Assembly: GCF_021730305.1 (NCBI RefSeq)
Contig: NZ_CP032674.1
Span: 2,279,001-2,343,000 of the forward strand
Origin: Xanthobacter sp. YC-JY1
Lineage (GTDB): Bacteria > Pseudomonadota > Alphaproteobacteria > Rhizobiales > Xanthobacteraceae
Reading direction: 5' to 3'
DNA: 64,000 bases
The position numbers were made by a program, and so were the translations under genes. Under the pieces are notes generated by a model, which did no database searches, was not told the DNA's origin, and was given only the letters and a program-made list of their open reading frames with translations. Each line of letters starts with the position of its first letter. The stretch's first letter is position 1. Of the stretch, positions 28,841 through 38,683 are shown piece by piece.

Positions 28841-29938
28841 ATGAGTCACGACCTCTTCTTCCCGCTTCCGGAGCCGCTGACCCTCACGGAAGTGGCAGCC
28901 CTCTCCGGAGCGCGGCTTGCCGCTTCAAGTCCCGCGGAGGAGGCCGAGCTTGGTGCCCGGCGTATCAGCGGCCTCGGTACGCTGGAAACCGCCGGCCCCG
29001 ACGAACTTGCCTTCTGCGATTCCTTTCTCTTCGCGGAAAAGCTCGGCAGCGTGCGCGCCGGCGCACTCATCACCTCTGAGCGCTTCGCCCCGAAGGCCCC
29101 GGCCGGCCTGCCGCTGCTGATTGCCCCGCGACCTGCCGCGGCCTTCCTCGCCGTGTCACGGCGCATGTTCCCCGCTGCGCTCCGTCCGCTACCGATCTTC
29201 GGTCATGAGGGCGTTGCCCCCGGCGCTCAGGTCCATCCGAAGGCGCGGCTGGAGGACGGGGTAACGGTCGATCCCGGCGCCGTCATCGGGCCCGGTGCCG
29301 AGATCGGCGCGGGGACCGTCATCTGCGCCGGCGCCATCGTCGGGCCGAACGTACGCATCGGCCGCAGCTGCGCCATCGGCCCCGGCGCCAGCGTGATCCA
29401 CGCTTACCTCGGCAACGGCGTCATCATCCATGCCGGTGCCCGTATCGGCTCCGACGGTTTTGGCTACCAGCCGAGCCCGGCCGGCCACGTGAAGGTGCCG
29501 CAACTCGGCCGCGTCGTTGTGCAGGACAATGCGGAGATTGGCGCCAACACCACCATCGACCGCGGTGCTATCACCGACACGGTGATCGGTGAGGGCAGCA
29601 AGATCGACAACCTGGTGCAGATTGCCCACAACGTGGTGATCGGCCGCCATTGCATCGTCGTGTCCCAGACCGGCATTTCGGGCTCCACCACCCTCGGTGA
29701 TTTCGTGATGCTCGGCGGGCAGGTGGGCGTGGTCGGCCATGTCACCATCGGCACCGGGGCGCAGATCGCTGCCTCCAGCAATGTGAAGGGCGACGTGCCC
29801 CCCGGCGTGCGCTGGGGTGGCTCGCCCGCAAAGCCCGTGCGCGAGTGGTTCCGCGAGGTCGCGACGCTCAAGCGCATCGCTGCGGCGAGCGCCCGCCGCG
29901 GCAAGGACGACGAGGAAGGGGAAGGACCGCAGGAATGA
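28841..29938 (+). CDS. lpxD: UDP-3-O-acylglucosamine N-acyltransferase
   Basis: 365 residues. An N-terminal uridine-binding domain is followed by a left-handed beta-helix of hexapeptide repeats (for example [19 protein letters not shown]). The catalytic His lies in the [14 protein letters not shown] stretch. It adds the second acyl chain during lipid A synthesis. Stop overlaps the fabZ start (ATGA). A C-terminal charged tail of Asp/Glu follows the helix. Confidence 0.95.
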   Translation: MSHDLFFPLPEPLTLTEVAALSGARLAASSPAEEAELGARRISGLGTLETAGPDELAFCDSFLFAEKLGSVRAGALITSERFAPKAPAGLPLLIAPRPAAAFLAVSRRMFPAALRPLPIFGHEGVAPGAQVHPKARLEDGVTVDPGAVIGPGAEIGAGTVICAGAIVGPNVRIGRSCAIGPGASVIHAYLGNGVIIHAGARIGSDGFGYQPSPAGHVKVPQLGRVVVQDNAEIGANTTIDRGAITDTVIGEGSKIDNLVQIAHNVVIGRHCIVVSQTGISGSTTLGDFVMLGGQVGVVGHVTIGTGAQIAASSNVKGDVPPGVRWGGSPAKPVREWFREVATLKRIAAASARRGKDDEEGEGPQE

Positions 29939-30441
29939 ACGACACCACGCGCGCAGCCGGCGAGGCCGGCGCGGCCCAGGCCGAAGCCCCCAAGGTGCTC
30001 GGCAGCGCGGACATCCAGAGGGTGCTCGCCTGCCTGCCGCACCGCTATCCCATCCTGATGGTGGATCGCGTGGAGCAGATCGACGGCGATCTCTCCTGCA
30101 TCGGCGTCAAGAACGTCACCGCCAACGAGCCGCACTTCCTCGGCCACTTCCCGGGCAATCCGGTGATGCCCGGTGTCCTCATCATCGAGGGCATGGCGCA
30201 GACCGCGGGCGTCGTCTGCGTGCTGGGCAAGGAAAACAAGGAGAAGCCCTCGCTGGTCTATTTCATGACCATCGACGAGGCGAAATTCCGCCGGCCCGTA
30301 GTGCCGGGCGATGTGCTCGAATACCACATGACCCGCATCAGCCGCCGCCGCAACATGTGGTGGTATCGCGGCGAGGCCAAGGTGCGCGGCGAGCTGGTGG
30401 CCGAGGCCAAGGTCGGCGCGATGATCGTGGAGAACAGCTAG
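29935..30441 (+). CDS. fabZ: 3-hydroxyacyl-ACP dehydratase FabZ
   Basis: 168 residues, including an Ala/Glu-rich N-terminal stretch of about 20 before the hot-dog fold. The catalytic His is in [14 protein letters not shown] (near residue 70) and the Glu in [10 protein letters not shown]. It dehydrates 3-hydroxyacyl-ACP in fatty-acid synthesis and competes with LpxA/LpxD for the same substrates, which explains its place in the lipid A operon. The start overlaps lpxD by four bases and the stop overlaps the lpxA GTG by one base. Confidence 0.96.
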   Translation: MNDTTRAAGEAGAAQAEAPKVLGSADIQRVLACLPHRYPILMVDRVEQIDGDLSCIGVKNVTANEPHFLGHFPGNPVMPGVLIIEGMAQTAGVVCVLGKENKEKPSLVYFMTIDEAKFRRPVVPGDVLEYHMTRISRRRNMWWYRGEAKVRGELVAEAKVGAMIVENS

Positions 30442-31247
30442 TGGCGAAGATCGATCCCACCGCCCGGGTGGAGAACCCGGCGGGGCTCGCGGATGATGTC
30501 GAGATCGGTCCCTATGCCATCCTCGGTCCCGATGTGGTGCTCGAAGCGGGCGTGAAGCTCCACGCCCACGTGGTCATCCAGGGCGTCACCACCATCGGTG
30601 CGCGCACCCAGGTCTTCCCCTTCGCCTCTCTGGGGTCCGCGCCCCAGTCCGTGCACTACAAGGGCGAGCCGACGAAGCTCGTCATCGGCACGGACTGCAT
30701 GCTCCGTGAGCACGCGACCGCCAGCACGGGCACGGTGGGCGGCGGCGGCATCACGCGCATCGGCAACGGCGTGATGATGATGACGGGCTCCCATGTGGGC
30801 CATGATTGCACGGTCGGCAACGGCGTCATCTTCGCCAACAATGCGGTGCTCGGCGGCCATGTGAGCGTGGGTGACTTCACCTTCCTCGGCGGCCAGTGCG
30901 CGGTGCACCAGTTCACCCGCATCGGCGCCCAGTGCATGATTTCCGGCCTCACCGGCGTGCGCGAGGACGTAATCCCCTTCGCCAACGTGCTCGGGCAGGC
31001 CGGCAAGCTGGTCGGCCTCAATGTGGTGGGCATGAAGCGGCGCGGCTTCACCAAGTCCGATCTGCACGCGGCCCGCGCGGTCTACCGCGACCTTTTCTTC
31101 GGCGAGGGCACGTTCGACCAGCGCCTTGAGAAGGTCCGGCAGATGGTGGGGGAATCGGCGTTCGCGGCGGCCGTGGTGGCCTTCATCGATGCCGACCGCA
31201 AGCGCCCCATCTGCCATCCCGCCCGGGGTGTCATCAAGGAGGATTGA
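30441..31247 (+). CDS. lpxA: UDP-N-acetylglucosamine acyltransferase
   Basis: 268 residues. A left-handed beta-helix of hexapeptide repeats covers about the first 190 residues, with the catalytic-His region MTGSHVGHDCTVGNG near residue 120; the C-terminal helical part (GMKRRGFTKSDLHAARAVYR) is characteristic of LpxA. It performs the first acylation of lipid A synthesis. The start is GTG, sharing its G with the fabZ stop, which indicates translational coupling. Confidence 0.96.
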   Translation: MAKIDPTARVENPAGLADDVEIGPYAILGPDVVLEAGVKLHAHVVIQGVTTIGARTQVFPFASLGSAPQSVHYKGEPTKLVIGTDCMLREHATASTGTVGGGGITRIGNGVMMMTGSHVGHDCTVGNGVIFANNAVLGGHVSVGDFTFLGGQCAVHQFTRIGAQCMISGLTGVREDVIPFANVLGQAGKLVGLNVVGMKRRGFTKSDLHAARAVYRDLFFGEGTFDQRLEKVRQMVGESAFAAAVVAFIDADRKRPICHPARGVIKED

Positions 31248-31250
31248 GCC

Positions 31251-32192
31251 GTGGGCCTGCCGGGGGAAGACGGGCATGGGCGTGCCGCGGGGGCGGCATG
31301 CGGCCCGGACGCGGCCGGCCTCGGGGCGTCGCAGAAGCCGAACCCCCATGGCAAGGCCCCGCTCGGCATCGTGGCCGGCGGTGGCTCCTTTCCGGCGGCG
31401 GTCGCCGAGGCGGCGGCGGCGGATGGACGCGAGGTGGTGCTGTTCCTCATCCAGGGCTTCGCCGATCCGGCGTTGGAGCGCTGGCCGCACCACTGGTTCC
31501 GCCTCGGCTCGCTCGGCTCTGTCACCTCGTGGGCCAAGGCGCGCGGGGTGCGCGAGGTGGTGATGGTGGGGGCGCTCACCCGCCCGCGCATGCGCGACCT
31601 CGGGTTCGATTTCACCATGCTGCGGCTGCTGCCGCGCATTGCCCGCCTGTTTCGCGGCGGCGACAATCATCTGCTCTCGGGCGTGCTGGGCCTGGTGTCG
31701 GAACAGGGCTTCACCCTGGTCGGCGCGCATGAGGTCGCGCCCCGCCTCCTACTCCCCCAGGGTGTGCTTGGCGCGCTCCAGCCGAACGAGACCCAGGAGG
31801 CGGACATCGCGCGCGGCCTCGACGTCATCCGCGCCCTCGGTCCGTTCGATGTGGGGCAGGGGGTGATCGTGGTGGATGGGTTGGTCGCGGCAGTCGAGGC
31901 GGCCGAGGGCACCGATCAGATGCTGGCGCGCTACGGGGAGATGCGCCGCTCCGGCCGGCTGCGTTTCGGCGCCGGCAAGGGCGTGCTGGTGAAGGCGCCT
32001 AAGCCGGGGCAGGACCGCCGGGTGGATCTGCCTTCCCTCGGCCCGCAGACCGTGACGCGTGCGGCGGAGGTGGGCTTGGCCGGCATCGCCTTCGAAGCGG
32101 GCGGCGCCATCGTGCCGGATGCGCAGGCGCTGGTGGAGGCGGCGGACGCCGCCGGCCTGTTCGTCGCCGGTATCGGAGGGCGTGGCGCGTGA
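31251..32192 (+). CDS. lpxI: UDP-2,3-diacylglucosamine pyrophosphatase LpxI
   Basis: 313 residues. After about 32 N-terminal residues rich in Gly/Ala, the domain opens with LGIVAGGGSFPAAVAEAA and continues through VAPRLLLPQGVLG and DVGQGVIVVDG, typical of the DUF1009/LpxI family. It hydrolyses UDP-2,3-diacylglucosamine to lipid X, replacing LpxH in alphaproteobacteria. GTG start three bases after lpxA. The stop overlaps the lpxB start (GTGA). Confidence 0.93.
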   Translation: MGLPGEDGHGRAAGAACGPDAAGLGASQKPNPHGKAPLGIVAGGGSFPAAVAEAAAADGREVVLFLIQGFADPALERWPHHWFRLGSLGSVTSWAKARGVREVVMVGALTRPRMRDLGFDFTMLRLLPRIARLFRGGDNHLLSGVLGLVSEQGFTLVGAHEVAPRLLLPQGVLGALQPNETQEADIARGLDVIRALGPFDVGQGVIVVDGLVAAVEAAEGTDQMLARYGEMRRSGRLRFGAGKGVLVKAPKPGQDRRVDLPSLGPQTVTRAAEVGLAGIAFEAGGAIVPDAQALVEAADAAGLFVAGIGGRGA

Positions 32193-33385
32193 CCGCACAG
32201 GATGCGAGGCGCCCGCCGAAAATCTTCATCGTCGCGGGTGAGGAATCGGGGGATCAGCTGGGCGGTGCGCTGATGGAAGCGCTGGCCGAGGTCGCGCCGG
32301 GTACCTCCTTCCGGGGGGTCGGCGGCCGGCGCATGGGCGCGTCGGGGCTGGAAAGCCTCTATCCCATGGATGACCTGACCGCCATCGGCATCGCTGCCGT
32401 GGTCGGCAAGCTGCCCACCATCCTCCGGCGTCTCAGGGAGACCGTCGAGGCTGTGCTGGCCGACCCGCCGGACGTGCTGGTGCTGGTGGATGCGCCGGAT
32501 TTCACCCACCGCGTCGCCGCGCGGGTGCGGGCGCGCAACCCGAACATTCCCATCGTCAAATATGTCTCGCCCACCGTGTGGATCTGGCGGTCGGGGCGGG
32601 CGGCGGCCATGCGGCCCTATGTGGACGCGCTGCTTGCCCTGCTGCCGTTCGAGCCGGAGGTCCATCGCAAGCTGGGCGGGCCGCCGACCTTCTATGTGGG
32701 CCATCCCCTGCTGCAGAGGCTGGGCGAATTGCGGCCGTCGCCCGGCGAGGCCGAGCGGCGACAGGCGAAACCACCGCTGGTTCTGGTGCTGCCGGGCAGC
32801 CGGCGGCGGGAGATTTCACGCATCGGTGCCGATTTCGGTGCGGCTTTGGCCGAGGTCGGTCGGGTCCACGAGATGGAACTGGTGCTGCCCACCCTGCCAC
32901 GGCTGGAAGGGCTGGTGCGCGAGACCATCGCCAGCTGGCCGCTGAAGCCGCGCATCGTGACGAGCGAGGTGGAGAAGCTTGCCGCCTTCCGTTCCGCTCA
33001 TGCCTCGCTTGCCGCCTCCGGCACGGTGACGCTGGAACTGGCGCTCGCCGGCATTCCCCACGTCGCGGCCTATCGCATCGGCTGGCTGGAGGCGCAGATC
33101 GGCCGGCGGGTGCTGAAGGGCACGACGGTGATCCTCGCCAATCTGGTGGCCGGGGAGAATGTGGTGCCCGAGTTCCTGCAGGAATATTGCACGGTGCCGG
33201 CGCTCGTCGGCGCCCTCTCAGCTCTGCTGGAGGACAGCCCCGCGCGGCGGCGCCAGGAGGCTGCGTTCGCGCGCTTCGACGATATCTTCGGCATTGCCGG
33301 GCCGAGCCCCAGCGCGCGCGCAGCCGAGGTGGTGATCCGCCTCGCGCGGGATGGGCGCCCGGGCGCCCTGCCGCCGCCGGCCTGA
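32189..33385 (+). CDS. lpxB: Lipid A disaccharide synthase
   Basis: 398 residues, GT19 family. IFIVAGEESGDQLGGALMEA at the start binds UDP-sugar, and LPGSRRREI and ASGTVTLELALAGIPHV are the family motifs in the C-terminal half. It condenses lipid X with UDP-2,3-diacylglucosamine to form the lipid A disaccharide. Last gene of the lipid A run; a strong terminator lies about 30 bases downstream, shared with the convergent gltA. Confidence 0.95.
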   Translation: MTAQDARRPPKIFIVAGEESGDQLGGALMEALAEVAPGTSFRGVGGRRMGASGLESLYPMDDLTAIGIAAVVGKLPTILRRLRETVEAVLADPPDVLVLVDAPDFTHRVAARVRARNPNIPIVKYVSPTVWIWRSGRAAAMRPYVDALLALLPFEPEVHRKLGGPPTFYVGHPLLQRLGELRPSPGEAERRQAKPPLVLVLPGSRRREISRIGADFGAALAEVGRVHEMELVLPTLPRLEGLVRETIASWPLKPRIVTSEVEKLAAFRSAHASLAASGTVTLELALAGIPHVAAYRIGWLEAQIGRRVLKGTTVILANLVAGENVVPEFLQEYCTVPALVGALSALLEDSPARRRQEAAFARFDDIFGIAGPSPSARAAEVVIRLARDGRPGALPPPA

Positions 33386-33417
33386 AGGTCGGCGCACCGA
33401 TACGGCTCCCCAAACGA

Positions 33418-33443
33418 AAAACGCGGCCCGAAGGCCGCGTTTT
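33418..33443. terminator. Bidirectional terminator between lpxB and gltA
   Basis: An 11-base-pair perfect stem, AAAACGCGGCC / GGCCGCGTTTT with loop CGAA, followed on the plus strand by CCTTTTT and preceded by an A run that becomes a T run on the minus strand. It serves both convergent genes. Confidence 0.9.
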
Positions 33444-33467
33444 CCTTTTTCAGACGACCTCCAGCGC

Positions 33468-34778
33468 TCACTTGCGCTTGGACATGGCCACGTAGTCGCG
33501 CTGGGCGGCGCCGGTGTAGAGCTGGCGGGGACGGCCGATGCGCTGGCTCGGGTCCTCGATCATCTCCTTCCACTGGCCGATCCAGCCCACGGTGCGGGCA
33601 AGGGCGAACAGCACGGTGAACATGGTGGTGGGGAAGCCCATCGCCTTGAGGGTGATGCCCGAATAGAAGTCGATGTTCGGGTAGAGCTTCTTTTCGATGA
33701 AGTAGTCGTCGTGCAGCGCGATGCGCTCCAGCTCCACGGCCACATCGAGCAGCGGATCGTCCTTGATGCCCAGCTCGGTCAACACTTCATGGCAGGTCTG
33801 CTGCATGATCTTGGCGCGCGGGTCGTAGTTCTTGTAGACCCGGTGACCGAAGCCCATCAGGCGGAAGGGATCGTTCTTGTCCTTCGAGCGCTTGATGTAT
33901 TCGGGGATGCGATCCACCGAGCCGATCTCGGCCAGCATCTTGAGGGCCGCCTCGTTGGCGCCGCCATGGGCGGGGCCCCACAGGCAGGCGATGCCGGCGG
34001 CGATGCAGGCGAAGGGATTGGCGCCGGAGGAGCCGGCGAGGCGCACGGTGGAGGTAGAGGCGTTCTGCTCGTGGTCGGCATGGAGGATAAAGATCTTATC
34101 CATCGCCTTGGAGAGAACGGGATTGACCTTGTATTCCTCGCACGGGACAGCGAAGCACATGCGCAGGAAGTTCGACGTATAGTCGATATCGTTCTTTGGA
34201 TAAACAAACGGCTGGCCGATGGAATACTTGTAGGCCATGGCCGCCAGCGTCGGCATCTTCGCGATCATGCGGATCGATGCGATCAGGCGCTGGGTGGGGT
34301 CGGAAATGTCGGTGGAGTCGTGATAGAAGGCCGACAGCGCGCCGACCGAAGCCACCATGATGGCCATCGGGTGTGCGTCGCGGCGGAAGCCCTGGAAGAA
34401 ACGGGTCATCTGCTCGTGAACCATCGTGTGATTGGTCACGGACTTGTCGAACTCCGCCTTCTGCGCCGCAGTGGGGAGCTCGCCGTAGAGCAGCAGATAA
34501 CAGGTTTCGAGGAAGTCACCGTTCTCGGCGAGCTGCTCGATGGGGTAGCCGCGATACAGCAGCACACCTTCGTCGCCGTCGATGTAGGTGATCTTGCTCT
34601 CGCAGGAAGCGGTCGAGGTAAAGCCGGGGTCGTAGGTGAACATCCCCGTCTGGCCGTAGAGCTTGGAGATGTCGACCACGTCGGGTCCGATGGAGCCTTC
34701 GTGGATCGGAAGGTCCCAGCTCTTCTCCCCCAAGCTTAGCTTGGCCGCTTTTGCCCCGGTGTTGGTGGTGGCGTCCAT
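33468..34778 (-). CDS. gltA: Citrate synthase (type II, hexameric-type)
   Basis: 436 residues. Catalytic His in [13 protein letters not shown] (near residue 270), second His in [14 protein letters not shown] (near 310), and the Asp in the [11 protein letters not shown] region. The N-terminal domain ([17 protein letters not shown]) is that of the NADH-sensitive gram-negative type. It condenses oxaloacetate and acetyl-CoA, the entry to the TCA cycle, and would use the acetyl-CoA from the beta-oxidation genes. AGGGA lies upstream of the ATG. Confidence 0.97.
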   Translation of the reverse strand: MDATTNTGAKAAKLSLGEKSWDLPIHEGSIGPDVVDISKLYGQTGMFTYDPGFTSTASCESKITYIDGDEGVLLYRGYPIEQLAENGDFLETCYLLLYGELPTAAQKAEFDKSVTNHTMVHEQMTRFFQGFRRDAHPMAIMVASVGALSAFYHDSTDISDPTQRLIASIRMIAKMPTLAAMAYKYSIGQPFVYPKNDIDYTSNFLRMCFAVPCEEYKVNPVLSKAMDKIFILHADHEQNASTSTVRLAGSSGANPFACIAAGIACLWGPAHGGANEAALKMLAEIGSVDRIPEYIKRSKDKNDPFRLMGFGHRVYKNYDPRAKIMQQTCHEVLTELGIKDDPLLDVAVELERIALHDDYFIEKKLYPNIDFYSGITLKAMGFPTTMFTVLFALARTVGWIGQWKEMIEDPSQRIGRPRQLYTGAAQRDYVAMSKRK

Positions 34779-34946
34779 GGATCCCTCATCCTTTGGGCGG
34801 ACAGACCCGTTTTCGGCAGAGGTCCGGAGGTGGCGGTCCGGTCTCCGAGCGGCAAGTCCGTCTCCGCTCCGGCATCTTCGCGAATGCGAAGCCGCCGTCC
34901 TGCAGTCCTAAACCCTCCCCAATCCTGCCGCAAGCATGACCATGCT

Positions 34947-35597
34947 TCATCGGCGGGCAGCGAGGCGTTTCTCTGCAATGGCAAGGTCTTCCGGCGTGTT
35001 CACGTTGAAGAATGGGTCATCCGGAAGGCCCTCCCAAGACACCGTTACGGCATTCAGGGCATCGAGGAGAAGCCCGACTTTCAGCCGTCCCGCCTCAAGG
35101 CTTTGCCGCAGCGCGGTGCAAGCCGCCACGGGCCACAGGGCGATCACGGGGTGCCGCTGCCCACCCGATTCTGCGCACACCACGGTGCCGCTCTCCCGGT
35201 ACCGTTCCGTCAGTCGCGCGATGAGATCATCAGGCAGGAAGGGCGTATCGGCGGCGACCGTCACGAGGCTGGAGGCTGCGCCTGTTTCGGCCAGATGGTC
35301 GAGACCCGCCAGCACGCCGGCGAGCGGTCCCGGATAGCCGGCGATGGTATCGGGAAGTACTGGGAGGCCGAATCCCTCATAGGTGCCGGCCGGGGCATTG
35401 GCATTGATGAAGAGGGGGCCGGCCTGCGGCCTCAGGCGCACGATGACGTGCGCGATGAGGGGGCGACCGCCCAGCGGCACCAGCGGCTTTTCCAAGGCTC
35501 CGAGCGTCGGCGCATTGATCCGCCGGCCCAGGCCACCCGCGAGGATCAGGGCCGGGGGGAGCGGGGGGAGGGGGGAGACGGGCGGCTGATCGGACAT
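34947..35597 (-). CDS. mobA: Molybdenum cofactor guanylyltransferase
   Basis: 216 residues. The nucleotide-binding ALILAGGLGRRI is at residues 16-27, followed by EKPLVPLGGRPL; the metal-binding Asp is in AADTPFLPDDLI. It attaches GMP to molybdopterin to give the bis-MGD cofactor of DMSO-reductase-type enzymes. LGRR replaces the more common GxSxRMG form of the loop. No other cofactor gene is adjacent. A terminator stands just upstream for the next minus-strand gene, so mobA has its own promoter in or near 35598-35670 or is read through. Confidence 0.9.
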   Translation of the reverse strand: MSDQPPVSPLPPLPPALILAGGLGRRINAPTLGALEKPLVPLGGRPLIAHVIVRLRPQAGPLFINANAPAGTYEGFGLPVLPDTIAGYPGPLAGVLAGLDHLAETGAASSLVTVAADTPFLPDDLIARLTERYRESGTVVCAESGGQRHPVIALWPVAACTALRQSLEAGRLKVGLLLDALNAVTVSWEGLPDDPFFNVNTPEDLAIAEKRLAARR

Positions 35598-35622
35598 CGC
35601 GGCTCAGGGGAGGACAAAAAGA

Positions 35623-35648
35623 AACGCCCGGCGCGAGGGCCGGGCGTT
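35623..35648 (-). terminator. Intrinsic terminator after the ndvB-like gene
   Basis: AACGCCCGGC (35623-35632) and GCCGGGCGTT (35639-35648) form a perfect 10-base-pair stem with a six-base loop. On the minus strand it is followed by TTTCTTTTTGT, a good U tract, 22 bases past the stop codon. Confidence 0.9.
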
Positions 35649-35670
35649 CGGTTCAGGTCTGGGGCCCCGC

Positions 35671-38430
35671 TCAGTCCGCGACGGCGGGGGGCGCATTGAG
35701 GCCGAGGCGGCGGGGCACCGCCGCGAGCTTGGCGCGGATGACCCGCCAGGTGGCGAAGTCATTGAGGCGCGAGGGCTCGAAGGCGCCGATCATCGCCGCA
35801 GCCACGAACGGCAGGCTCTGCACCAGCAGCGCGATGCCGTAGAGGTTGATCTCGCGGATATGGCGCCAGTCGTTGGAGGTCTTCACGATGGAAGAGCCCG
35901 GCAGATTGTTCGCCACCAGCATGTAGGCGCCCGCGGCGATCAGGAGACCGCCGATGATCGCTTCCGGCAGGGCCGGGAAGGAGCGCGCCGCCCCGGCGAG
36001 CCAGTTGTTGCCCTTGGCGGTGCGGGCGAAGGCGAGGTCCTTGTAGCGGAAGCCGTCGACCACCGCCTTCGCCACCGTGAACTGCACCGCGCTGGCCGCC
36101 ACAGCCGCACCGAGCATGCGCAGCGGCGTGGTCTCCACCCTCAGGCGGTACAGGCTGATGAAGTGCAGCACGTACACCAGGAAGGTGATGAGGATCGGCA
36201 GCGTCAGCACGTGCGCCGGCACCGAGATGGAGAAATAGGCGACGAACGGCACGAACATCAGGGAGGCGATGGCCATGAAGGCGCCGACCGATTCCGAGCC
36301 GAGCCAGGAGATCCAGCCGAGCACGAAGTGCCGCTTCTGGGCCGTGGTGAGGCGAGAATTGTTCGGCAGGAACCGGCGCCAGTGCTTCTTGATGATCTGG
36401 AAGCCGCCATAGGCCCAGCGGTGACGCTGCTTCTTGAACGCCTCGAACGAGTCGGGCAGGAGGCCATAGCCGTAGCGCTTGCGGGTGTAGTGGGTCTTCC
36501 AGCCGTTCTCGGCGATGGAGAGGCCGAGGTCGGTATCCTCGCAGATGGTGTCGGACGACCAGTTGCCGGCCTCCACCATGGCCGCGCGGCGGATCAGGCA
36601 CATGGTGCCGTGGACGACGATGGCGTCGTCCTCATTGCGCTGCACCATTCCGATGTCGAAGAAGCCGGCATATTCGGCGTTCATCGCCTCGTGCAGCGGG
36701 CTGCGGTGGCCGTCGCGGTGATCCTGCGGCGCCTGGACGAGGCCCACGGTCGGGTCGTCGAAGGCGGGGACGAGGTCCTTCAGCCAGTCGGGCGTCACCA
36801 CATAGTCGGCATCGATCACGCCGATGATCTCGGCATCGGGAGCCGTCGCATCGAGGGCGATGCGCAGGGCACCGGCCTTGAAGCCCGCCACCTTCTCGGC
36901 GTTGATGAACTTGATGTGGTCGCCGAGCTTGGCGCAGTGCTCGCGCACCGGCTCCACCATCGCCGGATCCGGCGTGTTGTTGACGATGATGATCGCCTCG
37001 TAGTTGGGATACTCCAGCCGGGCGAGGGCATCGATGGTCTGGATCAGCATCTCCGGCGGCTCGCGATAGGCGGGCACGTGGATGGAGACCTTGGGGAATC
37101 GCGTGGGCGCGGCGTGCTTCTGCTCCTCGACGAGGCGCTTGGGACCGCTGCCGAAGGCCACGGCCGCCAGTTCCTCGATACGGTAGAGCAGCACGAACAC
37201 CAGGGGCACCAGCATCACCACGCTCAAAGCGAGCGTGAGGTAGTCACCGCCCGACACGTAGTGGTTGAGCCAGTAGTCCACCACCAGTGCCAGCCACGCG
37301 GCGACACCGTTGGCCGAGGCGGCCAGCACGAGGCCCTGCGTCAGCGTGAGGTCACGCATGCGCAGCAGCGGCAAGGTGAAGAGCACGCCCAGCAGCAGCG
37401 CCAGGATGGCGGTCTGGTTGTAGGTCTTCTCGAAGATCGGTCCGGTGAGGGGGAACTTCAGGGTGCGGTCCGCATCGAACACGCCCCAATACTGGCCCAC
37501 CGAGCCTTCGTTCTGCTTCTTGGGCAGGTCGAACGCCTCGATGATGTTGTACTCGATGCCCAGCGCATCGGCGCGGGCGACGAAATTGCGGATGATCTTG
37601 GCCTGCTCCATCGGGTCAGGCACGGAGGCGCCGCGGTTGTAGCCGTGCGAGGGCCAGCCGAACTCGCCGATCACGATGCGCTTGCCGGGATAGGCGGCGC
37701 GCAGGCGGTTGTAGGCGTTGATGGCGTAGTCGACCACCTGGTCGGCCGGCACGTCCTCCCAATAGGGCAGGATGTGGGCGAGGATGAAGTCCACGGACGC
37801 CACGAGCTCGGGCGCGCCCGGCTCCAGCCAGGTGTTCCAGATCTCGCCCGTGCTCACCGGCACGTTGACCTGACGCTTGACCTTGCGGATGACGGCGGCA
37901 AGTTCCGGCTTCGTCATGTCGCCGCGGAGAATGGTCTCGTTGCCGACGATGACCGCGTTCACGTTGCGGTTCTGGCGGGCGACCTTGACCACGTTCTCGA
38001 TCTCGCGGTCGTTGCCCTCCTTCGCGAGAATCATCTCGCCGGTCTTCTTGTCCTTGACCTTGATGGGTTCGCCGGTCTTCTCGTCGACTTCCTTGTTGAG
38101 CCACGCACCGGCGGTCACGCGCAGGCCCTGCTCGGCCGCGACGGGGGCGATCAGCTCCTTGCCGTTGGTGGAGGAATAGGTGCGCACGCCGCGGCTGTAG
38201 GGCGCCACCACCGCCATGTCCGAGCGCACCTGCGCTTCGGTGGTGGGTGCATCGCCCTCAGGGCTCATGTTGCGCGCGAAGGGCGCGAAGGACAGGCTTT
38301 GAAAGCGGTCCGTGATGTTCGGAGCGCTCGCCTCGGGACGCATGGAGAGCCACATCGCGGCGTGGAACGAGGTCACAACCGCAATGACCGCTGCCGCAGC
38401 AGCAAGACCGGGACGCATGGCGATGCCCAC
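35671..38430 (-). CDS. ndvB: NdvB-type beta-glucan synthase: GH17-like domain fused to membrane GT2
   Basis: 919 residues. A membrane anchor at residues 8-30 is followed by a periplasmic GH17-like domain (about 40-330) with both family glutamates, GNETILRG near 165 and GEFGWPS near 255. After three membrane helices (340-425) comes a cytoplasmic GT2 domain (445-690) with VIDADYVV (near 541), CEDTDLG (near 632) and QRHRWAYGG (near 668), then about six more helices. The size agrees with the roughly 102-kDa NdvB of Bradyrhizobium, which makes cyclic beta-1,3/1,6-glucan from UDP-glucose. The GH17 part may transfer or close chains. A second ATG four codons in is possible. The ndvC-like gene nearby strengthens the call. 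Confidence 0.82.
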   Translation of the reverse strand: MGIAMRPGLAAAAAVIAVVTSFHAAMWLSMRPEASAPNITDRFQSLSFAPFARNMSPEGDAPTTEAQVRSDMAVVAPYSRGVRTYSSTNGKELIAPVAAEQGLRVTAGAWLNKEVDEKTGEPIKVKDKKTGEMILAKEGNDREIENVVKVARQNRNVNAVIVGNETILRGDMTKPELAAVIRKVKRQVNVPVSTGEIWNTWLEPGAPELVASVDFILAHILPYWEDVPADQVVDYAINAYNRLRAAYPGKRIVIGEFGWPSHGYNRGASVPDPMEQAKIIRNFVARADALGIEYNIIEAFDLPKKQNEGSVGQYWGVFDADRTLKFPLTGPIFEKTYNQTAILALLLGVLFTLPLLRMRDLTLTQGLVLAASANGVAAWLALVVDYWLNHYVSGGDYLTLALSVVMLVPLVFVLLYRIEELAAVAFGSGPKRLVEEQKHAAPTRFPKVSIHVPAYREPPEMLIQTIDALARLEYPNYEAIIIVNNTPDPAMVEPVREHCAKLGDHIKFINAEKVAGFKAGALRIALDATAPDAEIIGVIDADYVVTPDWLKDLVPAFDDPTVGLVQAPQDHRDGHRSPLHEAMNAEYAGFFDIGMVQRNEDDAIVVHGTMCLIRRAAMVEAGNWSSDTICEDTDLGLSIAENGWKTHYTRKRYGYGLLPDSFEAFKKQRHRWAYGGFQIIKKHWRRFLPNNSRLTTAQKRHFVLGWISWLGSESVGAFMAIASLMFVPFVAYFSISVPAHVLTLPILITFLVYVLHFISLYRLRVETTPLRMLGAAVAASAVQFTVAKAVVDGFRYKDLAFARTAKGNNWLAGAARSFPALPEAIIGGLLIAAGAYMLVANNLPGSSIVKTSNDWRHIREINLYGIALLVQSLPFVAAAMIGAFEPSRLNDFATWRVIRAKLAAVPRRLGLNAPPAVAD

Positions 38431-38683
38431 CCATAGGGGAAGTCGGAACCCAACGCTGGCTTAAGGCACAGGTTCCAGAGGACGTTTCCGGGAGTTACGC
38501 GAACGTAGGATTTACGCGAACGGTGGGCACCCTTTCGACCTGCCCCAAGGTCGGCATTGCAGCATTAATGGTAAATTTACGCTGCAATGCATCGAGACAC
38601 TAACACTCTCACGCAGAGAGATAAATCCCGATCATGGCGCCTCTTCGACGCCGCTGCGTCAGGCGGGTGTCTGCGTGATGATC

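Noticed and set aside
28311-28844. Gene in the bamA-lpxD gap
   Set aside because: The open frame starts inside bamA, has no ribosome site and no recognisable domain.
35860-38436. 858-codon plus-strand open frame opposite the ndvB-like gene
   Set aside because: No domain, biased His/Gly/Glu composition; the minus strand encodes the GH17-GT2 protein.
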